Counted from the first letter of the stretch, positions 15,781-24,223 are shown. The stretch is 64,000 nt of DNA from DASSFG01 sp035547915 (GCA_035547915.1 DASZTS010000010.1:1-64000); one strand, 5' to 3'. Numbers and translations are program-made. The notes: a model not told the origin generated them from the sequence alone.

Positions 15781-17789
15781 GACGAAGTCTCGAGACCAAG
15801 CTTTGCCGCGATTTTGGCGTCGGGAAATCCCTTCTTCATAAGCGCCACTGCGTCATCCGCGATCAACTCATACTGCCGGGGCTGGATCGTTTTGCGTTCC
15901 AGCGACGCCCGGCGTTTCCGTCCATCGGGCAAGGTCTCGCCGTGCTTGCGACACCAGTGGTGCAATAGCTCGGTAACTTGGCTGCGATACAGGCCAAGGT
16001 TGTCCGCGATTTCCTTGCACATCCGCCCCTCGTCGTACTGCCGCTTGACCTCGTCTGCCAATGCATCGCGAGGATCTTCATCGACAAAGTCAATGACGAA
16101 ATCGACCTGCTTCGAACCAGCATCGCTGTCCGCCGACCCCGAGAGTTTGGCCCCGCTGACCGCGACGATCGCCGACGTCATACGAATCGTGAAGCGGCCT
16201 TGCAAGAAATGCCGTTTGCGTCCCAAACGTTCGACCTGCTTGACGATAATCTTGCCGCCCAGCAGATCGCTCAGAGCATGTGCGGCTGCCGGCCCGCTGC
16301 CCGACAGTACCGCCGACAGGTTGTGAAGCCGCTCATCGACCCACACCTCGGTCGGCTCTGGTATCGCCGTTTCACTGGCGCGCTTGAGCCGTTCCACCTC
16401 CTTCGTAAGCTTCTGACGTTCGCCACGCCGGTCGGCAAGCCGCTGGTCGATATCGGGGTCATCCGTGCCCTGCTCGACACGATCGACCAACCTGCCGATC
16501 TTGCGCTCCACGTCGGCCAGCGCGTCCTCAGCGCCCTTCAGATCCGACGGCACGCTCTGCTGCTGTTCTTTCCACGCGGCCCGCGTCGCATCGAGCACTT
16601 CCGCCCGCCAATCCGCATTGGCGATGATTTGGCGGCTGATGGCGTCTAGAATCAGCCGCTCGGCCCGGTCGCGCCGCAGCTTGGTGCGGCAAGAACAAAT
16701 GCCCGCCTTGTGGCCGGTGCAGAACATGTACTTGGCCTTCGAGCCGCCCACATACCAGATAGAGCCGCACTCCTCGCACTCGACCAAGCCAGACAGCAGA
16801 TGACGGGGTGCCACCTTGGCAACACCGGGCGTCGAACCGCTGAACTTCCCTTCATCCTTGCGCGACGCGTTGAACCGCTCCTCGTTTTCCTGTAAATACC
16901 GCTCGGCAAGTTCGAACGTCTCGTTTTCAATGATCTGCAAGTGCGGAAAATGACGCACCCACCTTTCCGTTTCCTCGGTCGGCCGCTCTTCCTGATGGAC
17001 CTGCCCGGTCAGCGGATTCCGAACGTTCTTTCGCTTGCCCCATGCCCAGACGCCGATGTACTTGCGGTTGCGCAGGAGTTGCGGCAGCATCTGGTGCCGC
17101 CAGTTTGGCGTGGTAGCGCGGTGATGCTTCGGAGCTTTCAGCCGGTTCAGCTCCCGCGCCATCCAGCTCAAACCGCGGCGTTCCTGCACAAACCAATGGA
17201 AGATGCGGATGACCCATTTGGCCGTGTCCGGGTTGATGGCATATGCCTTCTGCGGCTTGGCATTGCGACCACGACGTTTGTCGTCACTGCCAGGAACCGG
17301 CTCCGAAGTGTAGCCGAAGCAATAATCACCGACCGAAAGCCCGGCTAGAATGTTGCCTTCTTGGCCGCGAAATACATTGTCGCTGAGGTCCTTGATATAC
17401 CGCTCGTGCTGGATTGCCAGGAAGGTCGCGATCATGTCCCAGCCCTCGCGATCCGAATCCAGGCCTTCCGTGACGCTGATGACACGGACGCGATGAACGT
17501 ACACCAGCTCCTTAAGCATGGGCATAGTGATCACGGACTCACGGGCCAGCCGGCTCAGGTTGTGGAAATACAGCACGTCGAACTCGCCGTTGGCAGCAGC
17601 CTTCATCATGGCGGCCAAACCGTCGCGTTTAAGCTTTGTTCCCGACACCGCTTCGTCGGCGTATTCCTGGCCTGGAAGAATCTCATGGCCGTTCTTCACA
17701 GCAAGTTCGTGGCACTTGCGGCGCTGGTCCGCAATGGTCTCTTCCCTCTGAAGCTCGGAGCTATAGCGGGCATAGGTAGCCGCCCGCAA
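15723..17789 (-). CDS. large serine recombinase (site-specific integrase)
   Basis: The TTG start gives MRAATYARYSSELQREETIA, with the catalytic Ser in YxRxS at residue 10, DQRRKC after it, and FHNLSRLAR as the further catalytic segment. A recombinase domain follows (WVIRIFHWFVQERRGLSWMA; LLRNRKYIGVWAWGKRK), then a zinc ribbon (CEECGSIWY, then FCTGHK and ICSC), a long coiled coil (LADVERKIGRLVDRVEQG) and two C-terminal helix-turn-helix-like segments (IADNLGLYRSQVTELLHHW; IAAKLGLETSSW). An in-frame TTG at 17,954 would add 55 residues that look non-homologous. The protein would integrate and excise the island; attachment sites were not identified with certainty. Confidence 0.9.
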   Translation of the reverse strand: MRAATYARYSSELQREETIADQRRKCHELAVKNGHEILPGQEYADEAVSGTKLKRDGLAAMMKAAANGEFDVLYFHNLSRLARESVITMPMLKELVYVHRVRVISVTEGLDSDREGWDMIATFLAIQHERYIKDLSDNVFRGQEGNILAGLSVGDYCFGYTSEPVPGSDDKRRGRNAKPQKAYAINPDTAKWVIRIFHWFVQERRGLSWMARELNRLKAPKHHRATTPNWRHQMLPQLLRNRKYIGVWAWGKRKNVRNPLTGQVHQEERPTEETERWVRHFPHLQIIENETFELAERYLQENEERFNASRKDEGKFSGSTPGVAKVAPRHLLSGLVECEECGSIWYVGGSKAKYMFCTGHKAGICSCRTKLRRDRAERLILDAISRQIIANADWRAEVLDATRAAWKEQQQSVPSDLKGAEDALADVERKIGRLVDRVEQGTDDPDIDQRLADRRGERQKLTKEVERLKRASETAIPEPTEVWVDERLHNLSAVLSGSGPAAAHALSDLLGGKIIVKQVERLGRKRHFLQGRFTIRMTSAIVAVSGAKLSGSADSDAGSKQVDFVIDFVDEDPRDALADEVKRQYDEGRMCKEIADNLGLYRSQVTELLHHWCRKHGETLPDGRKRRASLERKTIQPRQYELIADDAVALMKKGFPDAKIAAKLGLETSSWRKPFGIGIASATCRLRP

Positions 17790-18081
17790 ATTGGCTCGCA
17801 GATCCCGGCCGCGCTGGCTGCCGCCCCGACGGCGGCAGGAGCCGCCGCCCTGGCCGCCCTGCGCCGGAATCAGCGGCAGCCGTCGGTGATCGTCCGGCAC
17901 GCTCGCAGCCGATTGTGCTGAAAGTGAGCTGAAAACGTTGCCAACCAACCCCAAGCAACCACAAAGGACCGCAACCTGCCAAAGAAGTGCAAGGCGGTGT
18001 GATCTCAGGGTTTGCAGCGCAAAAGGCTGCTCGAGAAGAAGATACAGAAACGAGCGGGGGATAATCCCTCCCCATCCGCTG

Positions 18082-18125
18082 ATGTTGCTTTGACGTTGCG
18101 TTCATGTTGCAGTCACGTTGTTTTT
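18082..18125. repeat. four tandem 11-bp repeats beside the recombinase gene
   Basis: The units ATGTTGCTTTG, ACGTTGCGTTC, ATGTTGCAGTC and ACGTTGTTTTT follow one another without gaps (consensus AYGTTGCnnTC). The 11-bp period is close to one helical turn, so a protein could contact the same face repeatedly. The array lies between the recombinase gene and the truncated dehydrogenase-like gene, where an attachment site or regulator-binding array would be expected. Confidence 0.55.
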
Positions 18126-18169
18126 CGTCGGGCGTGGGAATATTGCCTCACCACAACTTTTTTTGCCCG

Positions 18170-18770
18170 CTACCAGTCAATTCTCACTTCGGGCCTGGAA
18201 GCGATGAACCCAGATCCCATCAACAGGGACGGCGTGGAGTGGATCAGCCCTCCCAATTCCAATCCCTCCACTATGGACTTGGTTGTGCCGATCCTTGGCC
18301 GCGTCCCGAATGAGAACGCGAGGTCGATCGTCTGGGCATCGGGCGTCCGTTCCTTGAGCATGGCCGCAAGGCAATCGGTGGGCACGATATCAAAGCCCGC
18401 GCCGGGGCACAGCACGACTCCGGCCTCCTTCGCCCGCGCATCAAGCCCATGGCACAGCTCGAACACCGGGATTTCGCCTGTGATGTCAACGTAGTGAACA
18501 CGAGTTTCGACACAGGCTTCGACCAGGGGCCTGGCGGTCGATGAAAACGGCCCCGCGCAATTGAGTACGACGGCAATGTCCCGCAAGTGACTCGACGCCT
18601 CGCCAACGTCGAAAGACCGGGACTCGAGTCCCAGTTCATCGGCCAATGGGGCCAGTTTCGCTTGGGAACGTCCGGCGATCACCGGGCGATCACCACGACG
18701 CACGGCCTCGCGAACCATCAGTTCGCCGGTATAGCCATAGCCCCCGTAGATCTATCCATTTCCGACTCAT
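18170..18770 (-). pseudogene. saccharopine-dehydrogenase-like NAD(P)-binding gene, frameshifted and truncated
   Basis: The frame from 18,718 reads MVREAVRRGDRPVIAGRSQA and on through NCAGPFSSTARPLVEACVET and VHYVDITGEIPVFE, the N-terminal Rossmann domain of trans-acting saccharopine dehydrogenase-like proteins. Upstream, an ATG at 18,770 with GAGGA ten bases before it encodes MSRKWI in a different frame, then one extra base, then IYGGYGYTGEL. Removing one base at about 18,751-18,755 restores the expected KWMIYG.YGYTG N-terminus. The protein stops after EVRIDW, about half the usual length. Both defects indicate a dead gene, possibly cut by the adjacent island. It follows the hydrolase gene closely. 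Confidence 0.7.
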
Positions 18771-18783
18771 GGGAATTTCTTCC

Positions 18784-19758
18784 TCAGTCTCGCGTGGTTT
18801 TTGAGACATCACGGATGAACTCATCGATTGCAACCTGCATTTGGGTCAGTCCTGGTTCCTCAAGCGGGTAGTGACCGGCGTTTTCGAGCAGGACTGTCTT
18901 GACCGGTACTTTGGTGATGGGCTGGAGAACGGGATCGCTGAGTTCCAGCGGCGACCAACGATCCTCGGCTGGCTGGGTATGCAAAATGGGGCAGGCGTCG
19001 AAGTCTTTTGGCTCAACGGCGGGCTGATACGTCATATAGGAATAGAGAAAACGGACAGGAACCGCGTTTGCTGCACTGGTGCGATCGCGGAGCAGCACCT
19101 TCATGGCTTCCGTATTGTTGGCTAGGGCGCTCATCTTGCACGCGAGCGTCATCGGGTAACGGAAGCCGCCGAGCGGAGTGTTCGCGATCAAGCCCATCGC
19201 GCCAACACCAACGCGGGCGGTGATGATGTCATGGGCCGTTTTGTCTCGCACCAGTTGGATGCGTTCATCGAGAAACGTCATCCCGACGAGGCCCGCAAGC
19301 GTACCCTTCGGCGCGGCCGCGGCGACATGATATGCCAGCATCCCGCCCGCACTGAGGCCGTATAGTATGAGCGGACGGTCGTCCTTCGACTTCTCAAAGG
19401 CGAGGAAGGCGACCACCATCCGCACCCAGTCGCGGTAGGTATAGCGTGAGCGATTGGCGACTGTGGTCATGCCGTAGCCAAGGTTGTCGAGTGCGACTAC
19501 GTCCCAACCGCGATCCGCAAGAGGCTTGCCAAGAATGAGGGACATCTGGCGGCCGTTCGTCCCAACGCCATGATGGAGAACGACCTTCGCCTTCGCTTGG
19601 GGATTCTCATAGCGATCCAGGTGAATGCGATGCCCGTCCCAATCCCAAAACTCCTCCTTCGGAAGGTCCTTGGGTTGAGTCAAACGCAGATGCTCGGGCA
19701 GGAACTGCTGGAGTTCCTTCCACGCGTCTTGGTTGGCGTATTGTGATGTTGGGATCAT
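18784..19758 (-). CDS. alpha/beta hydrolase
   Basis: A 324-residue protein with the alpha/beta hydrolase signatures: HHG oxyanion turn at 62-64 (VVLHHGVGTNGR), nucleophile elbow GLSAG at 134-138 (Ser136), a plausible acid in PAEDRWSP, and the catalytic His in NAGHYPLEEPG near the C-terminus. A lid-like insertion (residues about 160-240) separates them. No signal peptide is seen. AGGAG lies eight bases before the ATG. It stands between a TetR gene and the decayed dehydrogenase-like gene in one leftward unit, suggesting TetR-controlled breakdown or modification of a small ester or lipid; the substrate is unknown. Confidence 0.9.
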   Translation of the reverse strand: MIPTSQYANQDAWKELQQFLPEHLRLTQPKDLPKEEFWDWDGHRIHLDRYENPQAKAKVVLHHGVGTNGRQMSLILGKPLADRGWDVVALDNLGYGMTTVANRSRYTYRDWVRMVVAFLAFEKSKDDRPLILYGLSAGGMLAYHVAAAAPKGTLAGLVGMTFLDERIQLVRDKTAHDIITARVGVGAMGLIANTPLGGFRYPMTLACKMSALANNTEAMKVLLRDRTSAANAVPVRFLYSYMTYQPAVEPKDFDACPILHTQPAEDRWSPLELSDPVLQPITKVPVKTVLLENAGHYPLEEPGLTQMQVAIDEFIRDVSKTTRD

Positions 19759-19812
19759 GGTATTTCTCCTGGCCGAACGTCTCTCGTTCAGAGTTCCGGC
19801 TCATGGTGTCGA

Positions 19813-20391
19813 TCAAGGTTTGGCGACGGATTCTGGTTCGCAGAGTAATTCAACGGCGAGGTGCAATCGTTTTCGGGCGACCGAGGGGGTTCGCAAGTCG
19901 TCCTCCAGTCCGCGAGTGAGTGCGAGCAGGATGTCGGCGAGTTCGCGTGCCCGAGGCTTGGAAAAGTTATCCGAGAGGGCATCAACGACGAGATCGGCGA
20001 GTCTCTTCCTGTAGTCGGCAGCTAGATCCGCCACCAGTCCGGAATCTTCGGCCAGCAGCGCGCGGGCGTGGTGCGGGCTGGCCGCATGCAGGCGCACCGC
20101 CAGTCCCAGCTTCGCATTCAGGATGCCGAACACCCGCTCGGTCACGGTGCCACGGGTTTCAGCACGACCTCGTGCCTCTTCGATCACGCCCGTCAGCAGA
20201 TTGCTCGCTACTTTGCGGAAAGCGTCATTTTTATCGGTGAAGTAGCGGTACACAACGGGACGCGAGCGACGCAGTTCCCGTGCAATTTCTTCCATCGTTG
20301 TATGCTGCAAGCCAGTGCGTGCAAAGCAATTGAATGCTGCCGCGATGGCGTCCGACACTTGCACGCCGCGCTTGGGGTCGTCGTTCTTCAT
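19813..20391 (-). CDS. TetR-family transcriptional regulator
   Basis: A 192-residue protein. The N-terminal DNA-binding domain reads AIAAAFNCFARTGLQHTTME, then EIARELRRSRPVVYRYFTDK, the TetR helix-turn-helix with the YRYF..K motif. The C-terminal 130 residues form the helical ligand-binding and dimer region and match no specific subfamily by eye. It is the first gene of the leftward unit with the hydrolase. An inverted repeat immediately upstream is a likely self-regulatory operator. Confidence 0.9.
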   Translation of the reverse strand: MKNDDPKRGVQVSDAIAAAFNCFARTGLQHTTMEEIARELRRSRPVVYRYFTDKNDAFRKVASNLLTGVIEEARGRAETRGTVTERVFGILNAKLGLAVRLHAASPHHARALLAEDSGLVADLAADYRKRLADLVVDALSDNFSKPRARELADILLALTRGLEDDLRTPSVARKRLHLAVELLCEPESVAKP

Positions 20392-20392
20392 G

Positions 20393-20418
20393 TCTACAAT
20401 ATTAACAAATTTTGTAGA
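20393..20418. promoter_or_regulatory. candidate TetR operator
   Basis: TCTACAA (20,393-20,399) and TTGTAGA (20,412-20,418) form perfect 7-bp inverted arms, 12 bases apart, in an AT-rich island directly before the TetR start. Spacing and position are typical of TetR self-repression; the promoter itself is not resolved. Confidence 0.5.
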
Positions 20419-20542
20419 TTTGCAAAGTCGTGACCTGAAAGCCCCTTTTCCCTTTTCAGCTCCCCCGGCTCAGCGTCCGATTTTATGTCGGGCTTCGAGA
20501 TGTGATCGTCCGTCCCGCCTTTCGGCCTTAACCAGCCGCGGT

Positions 20543-20762
20543 CACCAAACACTCAAGAGCGAGGAGGTGTACGGGCATCTATACGACGATCCCGCGACAC
20601 CGACGAGTGCGCCCGGCGGAGTTCCACGCTCGTTACAACAAGGGCGGCGATCCGCTGATGCCGGCCGAGGTGTGCCAGCAGCAACGCACGGTTCAACTGC
20701 CACGCGGGCAAACATGGGCTCGGGCGGCGCAAAAGAAATTAGAGGAGATGTTGGTAGCGTGA
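20543..20762 (+). pseudogene. degenerate gene remnant (possibly integrase-type)
   Basis: One frame gives HQTLKSEEVYGHLYDDPATP. After a shift to another frame it continues RPAEFHARYNKGGDPLMPAE and QLPRGQTWARAAQKKLEEML to a TGA at 20,762. Both segments look protein-like but are in different frames and no start is visible. SEEVYGHL is loosely like the end of a tyrosine-recombinase catalytic region, so the identity is only suggested. The stretch 20,419-21,003 holds no intact gene. Confidence 0.3.
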
Positions 20763-21003
20763 AGCGGGACACCGTGTTGGGCCTTTCGCCGTCCTCGTGC
20801 CGGCGAAAGGGAGGACGAGGCCCGTCTCCCCTCGGGCGCCCTCTACCGCACTGCTGTCTGCTTGAACGGTGAGCCAACACACTCTGAACTCAGAGGACCC
20901 CGAAAAAAAGATGCCCCGCTTTGGTTCCGTGCCAGCACTGTCTTCGGAAGGCTTTGTCGGGCATAGTAGTGCGCGGGTAAGGAGGTTAGAATCTTTAAAG
21001 GTC

Positions 21004-21645
21004 ATGAAAGATTTTCGACAAGTTGCTTGTGAAGGCGCAAGCACCGCGTCGACGGCTTCGATGTCGTCCAGCCTTCTGAACCGGCTGATCGAGCACGATA
21101 GCGAAGCATGGAAGCGGATCGTGCGCCTCTATTATCCGACGGTACGCGCTTGGGGCCAGCGGGGCATGCTGCAGCCGGAAGACGCGGCCGACGTGGCCCA
21201 AGAGGTGTTTCACGCCTTGGCGCGCAATATCGGTCGCTTCCGTCGAGAAGGGGGCCAAAACTCGTTCCGGGGTTGGCTGTATGGCATAACGCAGCGGCAA
21301 CTAATGGCCCATCAGCGGCGGCAGAAAACCGAGCCGACGGCAACCGGCGGCAGCGAGGCCCTGCAGTGGTTTGCCGACGTGCCGGAAGACGACTCCGTCG
21401 CGGACGGCTCGAACAGTTCGTCGGTGGTGCCGGGCGAGCGTGCCGAGTTGTTACACCGGTCGTTAAAGCTGCTGCGAGAGGGAGTGGCGGAACGCACGTG
21501 GCAGGCGTTTTGGCGCGCGGCGGTGGAGGGACACGCAGCAGCGGATATCGCGGCTGATTTGGGAATGAGCATAAACGCGGTTTACGTGGCAAAGGCCCGC
21601 CTCCTGGGCCGGCTGCGTGAAGAATTTGGCGGTTTGATCGACTAG
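21004..21645 (+). CDS. ECF-type RNA polymerase sigma factor
   Basis: A protein of about 213 residues. Region 2 reads SLLNRLIEHDSEAWKRIVRL, EDAADVAQEVFHALARNIGR and NSFRGWLYGITQRQLMAH, the planctomycete ECF form. Region 4 reads AAVEGHAAADIAADLGMSIN and AVYVAKARLLGRLREE. The linker is long. ATG codons at 21,004 and 21,061 are both possible; the longer frame from 20,869 begins with unlikely sequence. It lies 26 bases before the kinase gene, whose product carries a zinc-finger anti-sigma-like N-terminus, so the two probably form one signalling unit. Confidence 0.9.
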   Translation: MKDFRQVACEGASTASTASMSSSLLNRLIEHDSEAWKRIVRLYYPTVRAWGQRGMLQPEDAADVAQEVFHALARNIGRFRREGGQNSFRGWLYGITQRQLMAHQRRQKTEPTATGGSEALQWFADVPEDDSVADGSNSSSVVPGERAELLHRSLKLLREGVAERTWQAFWRAAVEGHAAADIAADLGMSINAVYVAKARLLGRLREEFGGLID

Positions 21646-21671
21646 CGAAGCGGCTTCAATCAGAATCGACC

Positions 21672-24014
21672 ATGAGCGCGCCCGCCATCACTGCCGTTTG
21701 TCCGCCCAGAGACGAGCTGACCCGTTTCTGCCGCGGCGACCTTAACCACGACCGTCTGGAAGAAGTGGCCGAGCACCTGGAGTCGTGCGCCCACTGCCAG
21801 TCGCTGCTGGACGAGGCTTCGCGAGCGCGCGACGAGTTGTTATCGGAATTGCGGCAGCTTGCCGATTTTAATGCGCCGCCGGACGACGCTTTCCGCCGCG
21901 AAATCGCCGACATCGAATCAAAATCGTCTTCGTTTTTTGGCGACACTCTGGAGGAGCCCGCGGCCGAGATGCGGCCGCGTGTGGGCGAATACGCGATTCT
22001 CGAACCGATCGGCCGCGGCGGCATGGGCACTGTTTACCGCGCGGTACATACGCGTCTGGAGAAAGTCGTGGCCCTGAAGGCGCTCTCGCCACACCGCGTC
22101 GGCGATGCCTCGGCCGTGGCGCGGTTCGAGCGCGAGATGCGGGCCGTCGGCAAGCTGAGTCATCCGAACATCGTGGCGGCCACCGACGCGGGCGAGATCG
22201 CCGGCGCTCCATTTCTGGTGATGGAATTCGTCGATGGAATCGACGTAGCCCGGCTCGTCAAGCGCCACGGCCCGCTCCGCGCGGCCGATGCGTGCGAGAT
22301 CGCGCGGCAGGCGGCCATCGGCCTGCAATACGCCCATCAGCATAAGCTGGTGCATCGCGACATTAAGCCGTCGAACCTGTTGCTTACCCAGGCCGCCGAT
22401 CAGCCCTCCGGCGGCCTGGTGAAAGTGGCCGACCTGGGCCTGGCGCGCTTGCACGAGCCCGATCCCGCCGGCAGTGCGAGCTCGACCGACCTGCTGATCG
22501 GCTCGCTCGACTACATGGCGCCCGAGCAGGTTGACGACGCCCATCAAGTCGACGAGCGGGCGGACCTCTACAGCCTCGGCTGTACGCTTTATGAGTTGCT
22601 TGCCGGCAGGGCCCCTTTCGCGTTGCCCGGACAAACGCGGCTACAAAAGCTCAAGGCCCACGCGGCCACCGCCGTGCCGTCGCTGGCCGATTCTTGCCCG
22701 AAACTTCCGGCCGGCCTGGAACCGCTGGTGCGGAGGCTGCTAGCAAAAAATCCCGCGGAGCGGATCCCGACCGCGGCCGAATTGGCTTCGGCCTTGGCGC
22801 CGTTTACGGTGGGATCAAACCTGGCCCGCTTGTTGGACGAAGCGTCGGCCCACGTTCCCACGGAGCGCGCGTTGAACGCGTCACCGCCTCGACGCCTCAG
22901 GCCCATGGGCATCGTGCTGGGGTGCCTGGGCGCGCTCGCATTGGCGTCGGTGATTTACGTGCAGACCGACCGTGGCACGCTGGAGATCCAAAGCGACGAC
23001 GATGAAGTGAAAGTCCGCGTCGAGCAAGATGGCAAGTTGATTACGCTGGTCGACCTCAAGACGGACAAAGAGGTTCGCCTGCGCGGCGGGACGTATCACG
23101 TGACGCTGGGCGACACAGATCGAGACCTCGCGCTCGACACCGATGAGCTCACGTTACAGCGCGGCGGCAAGGAGGTATTGCACATCCGCCGCCAGCCGCC
23201 CGCACTGCTGCGCCCGCCGTTCGACGCCGACGAGGCCAAACGTTACCAGGAGTGTTGGGGCCGCTTTTGTCGCGCCGCCCGGACGGTCAAAAACGAACTG
23301 GGGATGGCGTTGACGCTCGTTCCCCCCGGCGAGTTCGAAATGCGGCCCGGTTACCGGATCAAAATCACCAAGCCCTATTACCTGGGTACCTACGAGGTGA
23401 CCGTCGATGAGTTCCGTCAGTTCGCCGAGGCTACCGGCCACAAAAGCCTTTTGGAGGCGGAAGGTCGCGGAATCATGGACTTCGAAACGGGCAAGGAGTT
23501 ACCGGGCACGAACTGGCGAGACCCTCGCTTGGCCCGTGGCGACGACCATCCCGTGGCGGGTGTCACCTGGTTTGACGCCGAGCGGTTTTGCGTTTGGCTG
23601 AGCGAGCGGGACAAAAAGAAGTACCGCTTGCCGACCGAGGCGGAATGGGAATGGGCCGCGCGCAGCGGAACTGCCTCCAAGTTCGGTTGGGGTGACGATT
23701 CCGAACGGGTAGGCGATTATGAGTGGTACGCGGGCAATTCGGACCGGCATTCCCATGCCGTCGGCCAAAAACCGGCCAATGCCTGGGGCTTGTACGATAC
23801 GAACGGCAATGTGGTCGAATGGTGCCAGGACTGGGCGAAAGACCCGTATCCACAAGTCGAAGTGAGCGACCCGGCCGGGCCGACGACGGGCGAAACGCGC
23901 AGTTTGCGTGGCGGATCGTTTGTCGATCCGCCCTTGCCGTATTCTGCCCGAGGCGCTTTTGGCCCCACCAGTTCTATGATCCACTGCGGCTTTCGCGTGT
24001 GCCGCGAGCTGTAG
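21672..24014 (+). CDS. Ser/Thr protein kinase with anti-sigma-like zinc finger and C-terminal FGE-like domain
   Basis: A 780-residue protein. Residues 35-42 (HLESCAHC) form an HxxxCxxC zinc-binding motif as in ZAS anti-sigma factors. The kinase domain (107-375) has GRGGMGTVYRA, K in VALK, HRDIKPSN at 228-235, DLG at 254-256 and APE at 283-285, all intact. A membrane helix lies near 412-430 (MGIVLGCLGALALASVIYV), then a short beta domain, then an FGE-sulfatase domain (about 545-780: PPGEFEM, TYEVTVDEF, PTEAEWEWAARSGT, NGNVVEWCQDW, RSLRGGSF, CGFRVCR). The segment where true FGE carries its catalytic cysteines reads SARGAFGPTS, so enzyme activity is doubtful. It follows the sigma gene in one unit. 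Confidence 0.93.
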   Translation: MSAPAITAVCPPRDELTRFCRGDLNHDRLEEVAEHLESCAHCQSLLDEASRARDELLSELRQLADFNAPPDDAFRREIADIESKSSSFFGDTLEEPAAEMRPRVGEYAILEPIGRGGMGTVYRAVHTRLEKVVALKALSPHRVGDASAVARFEREMRAVGKLSHPNIVAATDAGEIAGAPFLVMEFVDGIDVARLVKRHGPLRAADACEIARQAAIGLQYAHQHKLVHRDIKPSNLLLTQAADQPSGGLVKVADLGLARLHEPDPAGSASSTDLLIGSLDYMAPEQVDDAHQVDERADLYSLGCTLYELLAGRAPFALPGQTRLQKLKAHAATAVPSLADSCPKLPAGLEPLVRRLLAKNPAERIPTAAELASALAPFTVGSNLARLLDEASAHVPTERALNASPPRRLRPMGIVLGCLGALALASVIYVQTDRGTLEIQSDDDEVKVRVEQDGKLITLVDLKTDKEVRLRGGTYHVTLGDTDRDLALDTDELTLQRGGKEVLHIRRQPPALLRPPFDADEAKRYQECWGRFCRAARTVKNELGMALTLVPPGEFEMRPGYRIKITKPYYLGTYEVTVDEFRQFAEATGHKSLLEAEGRGIMDFETGKELPGTNWRDPRLARGDDHPVAGVTWFDAERFCVWLSERDKKKYRLPTEAEWEWAARSGTASKFGWGDDSERVGDYEWYAGNSDRHSHAVGQKPANAWGLYDTNGNVVEWCQDWAKDPYPQVEVSDPAGPTTGETRSLRGGSFVDPPLPYSARGAFGPTSSMIHCGFRVCREL

Positions 24015-24023
24015 TTTTTGGAG

Positions 24024-24045
24024 AGCGGCGGGGGGAATCGCCGCT
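24024..24045. terminator. GC-rich hairpin after the kinase gene
   Basis: AGCGGCG (24,024-24,030) pairs with CGCCGCT (24,039-24,045) around an 8-base loop, ten bases past the stop codon. No T-run follows. It could end transcription of the sigma-kinase unit or be one of a family of small palindromes, since a similar one lies at 24,206. Confidence 0.4.
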
Positions 24046-24205
24046 TCTGTTCCGTCGCGCAGCGCCCTTTCTTCTTCGACTGCCGCGATTCATCGCCGTT
24101 TTCGCCGCACAGCGGCCTTCTTCCGCTGCGGATTTCTGCTTTCTGATTTTCTTGCCGGGCCTGATTGGCTCGATGGCCCCCTGAAAGGTCGCTGCGCTAC
24201 AAAAA

Positions 24206-24223
24206 GCGGCGATAAATCGCCGC
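24206..24223. repeat. perfect 8-bp palindrome, similar to the one at 24,024
   Basis: GCGGCGAT and ATCGCCGC are separated by AA and set in CTACAAAAA...ACTCCAAAA. Two palindromes sharing a GCGGCG core lie in the 338-base gap between the kinase gene and the next start. Such core repeats are frequent between planctomycete genes. Confidence 0.4.

Noticed and set aside
15307..16326. A 339-codon open frame on the plus strand opposite the recombinase 3' end
   Set aside because: Arg/Ser-rich composition and no motifs; the opposite strand encodes the recombinase C-terminus.
373..17955. Shared 9-mer AACCCCAAG at 373-381 and 17,947-17,955 as candidate attachment cores
   Set aside because: A 9-base match between about 0.6 kb and 0.2 kb of DNA is expected by chance nearly as often as not, and no longer identity surrounds it.
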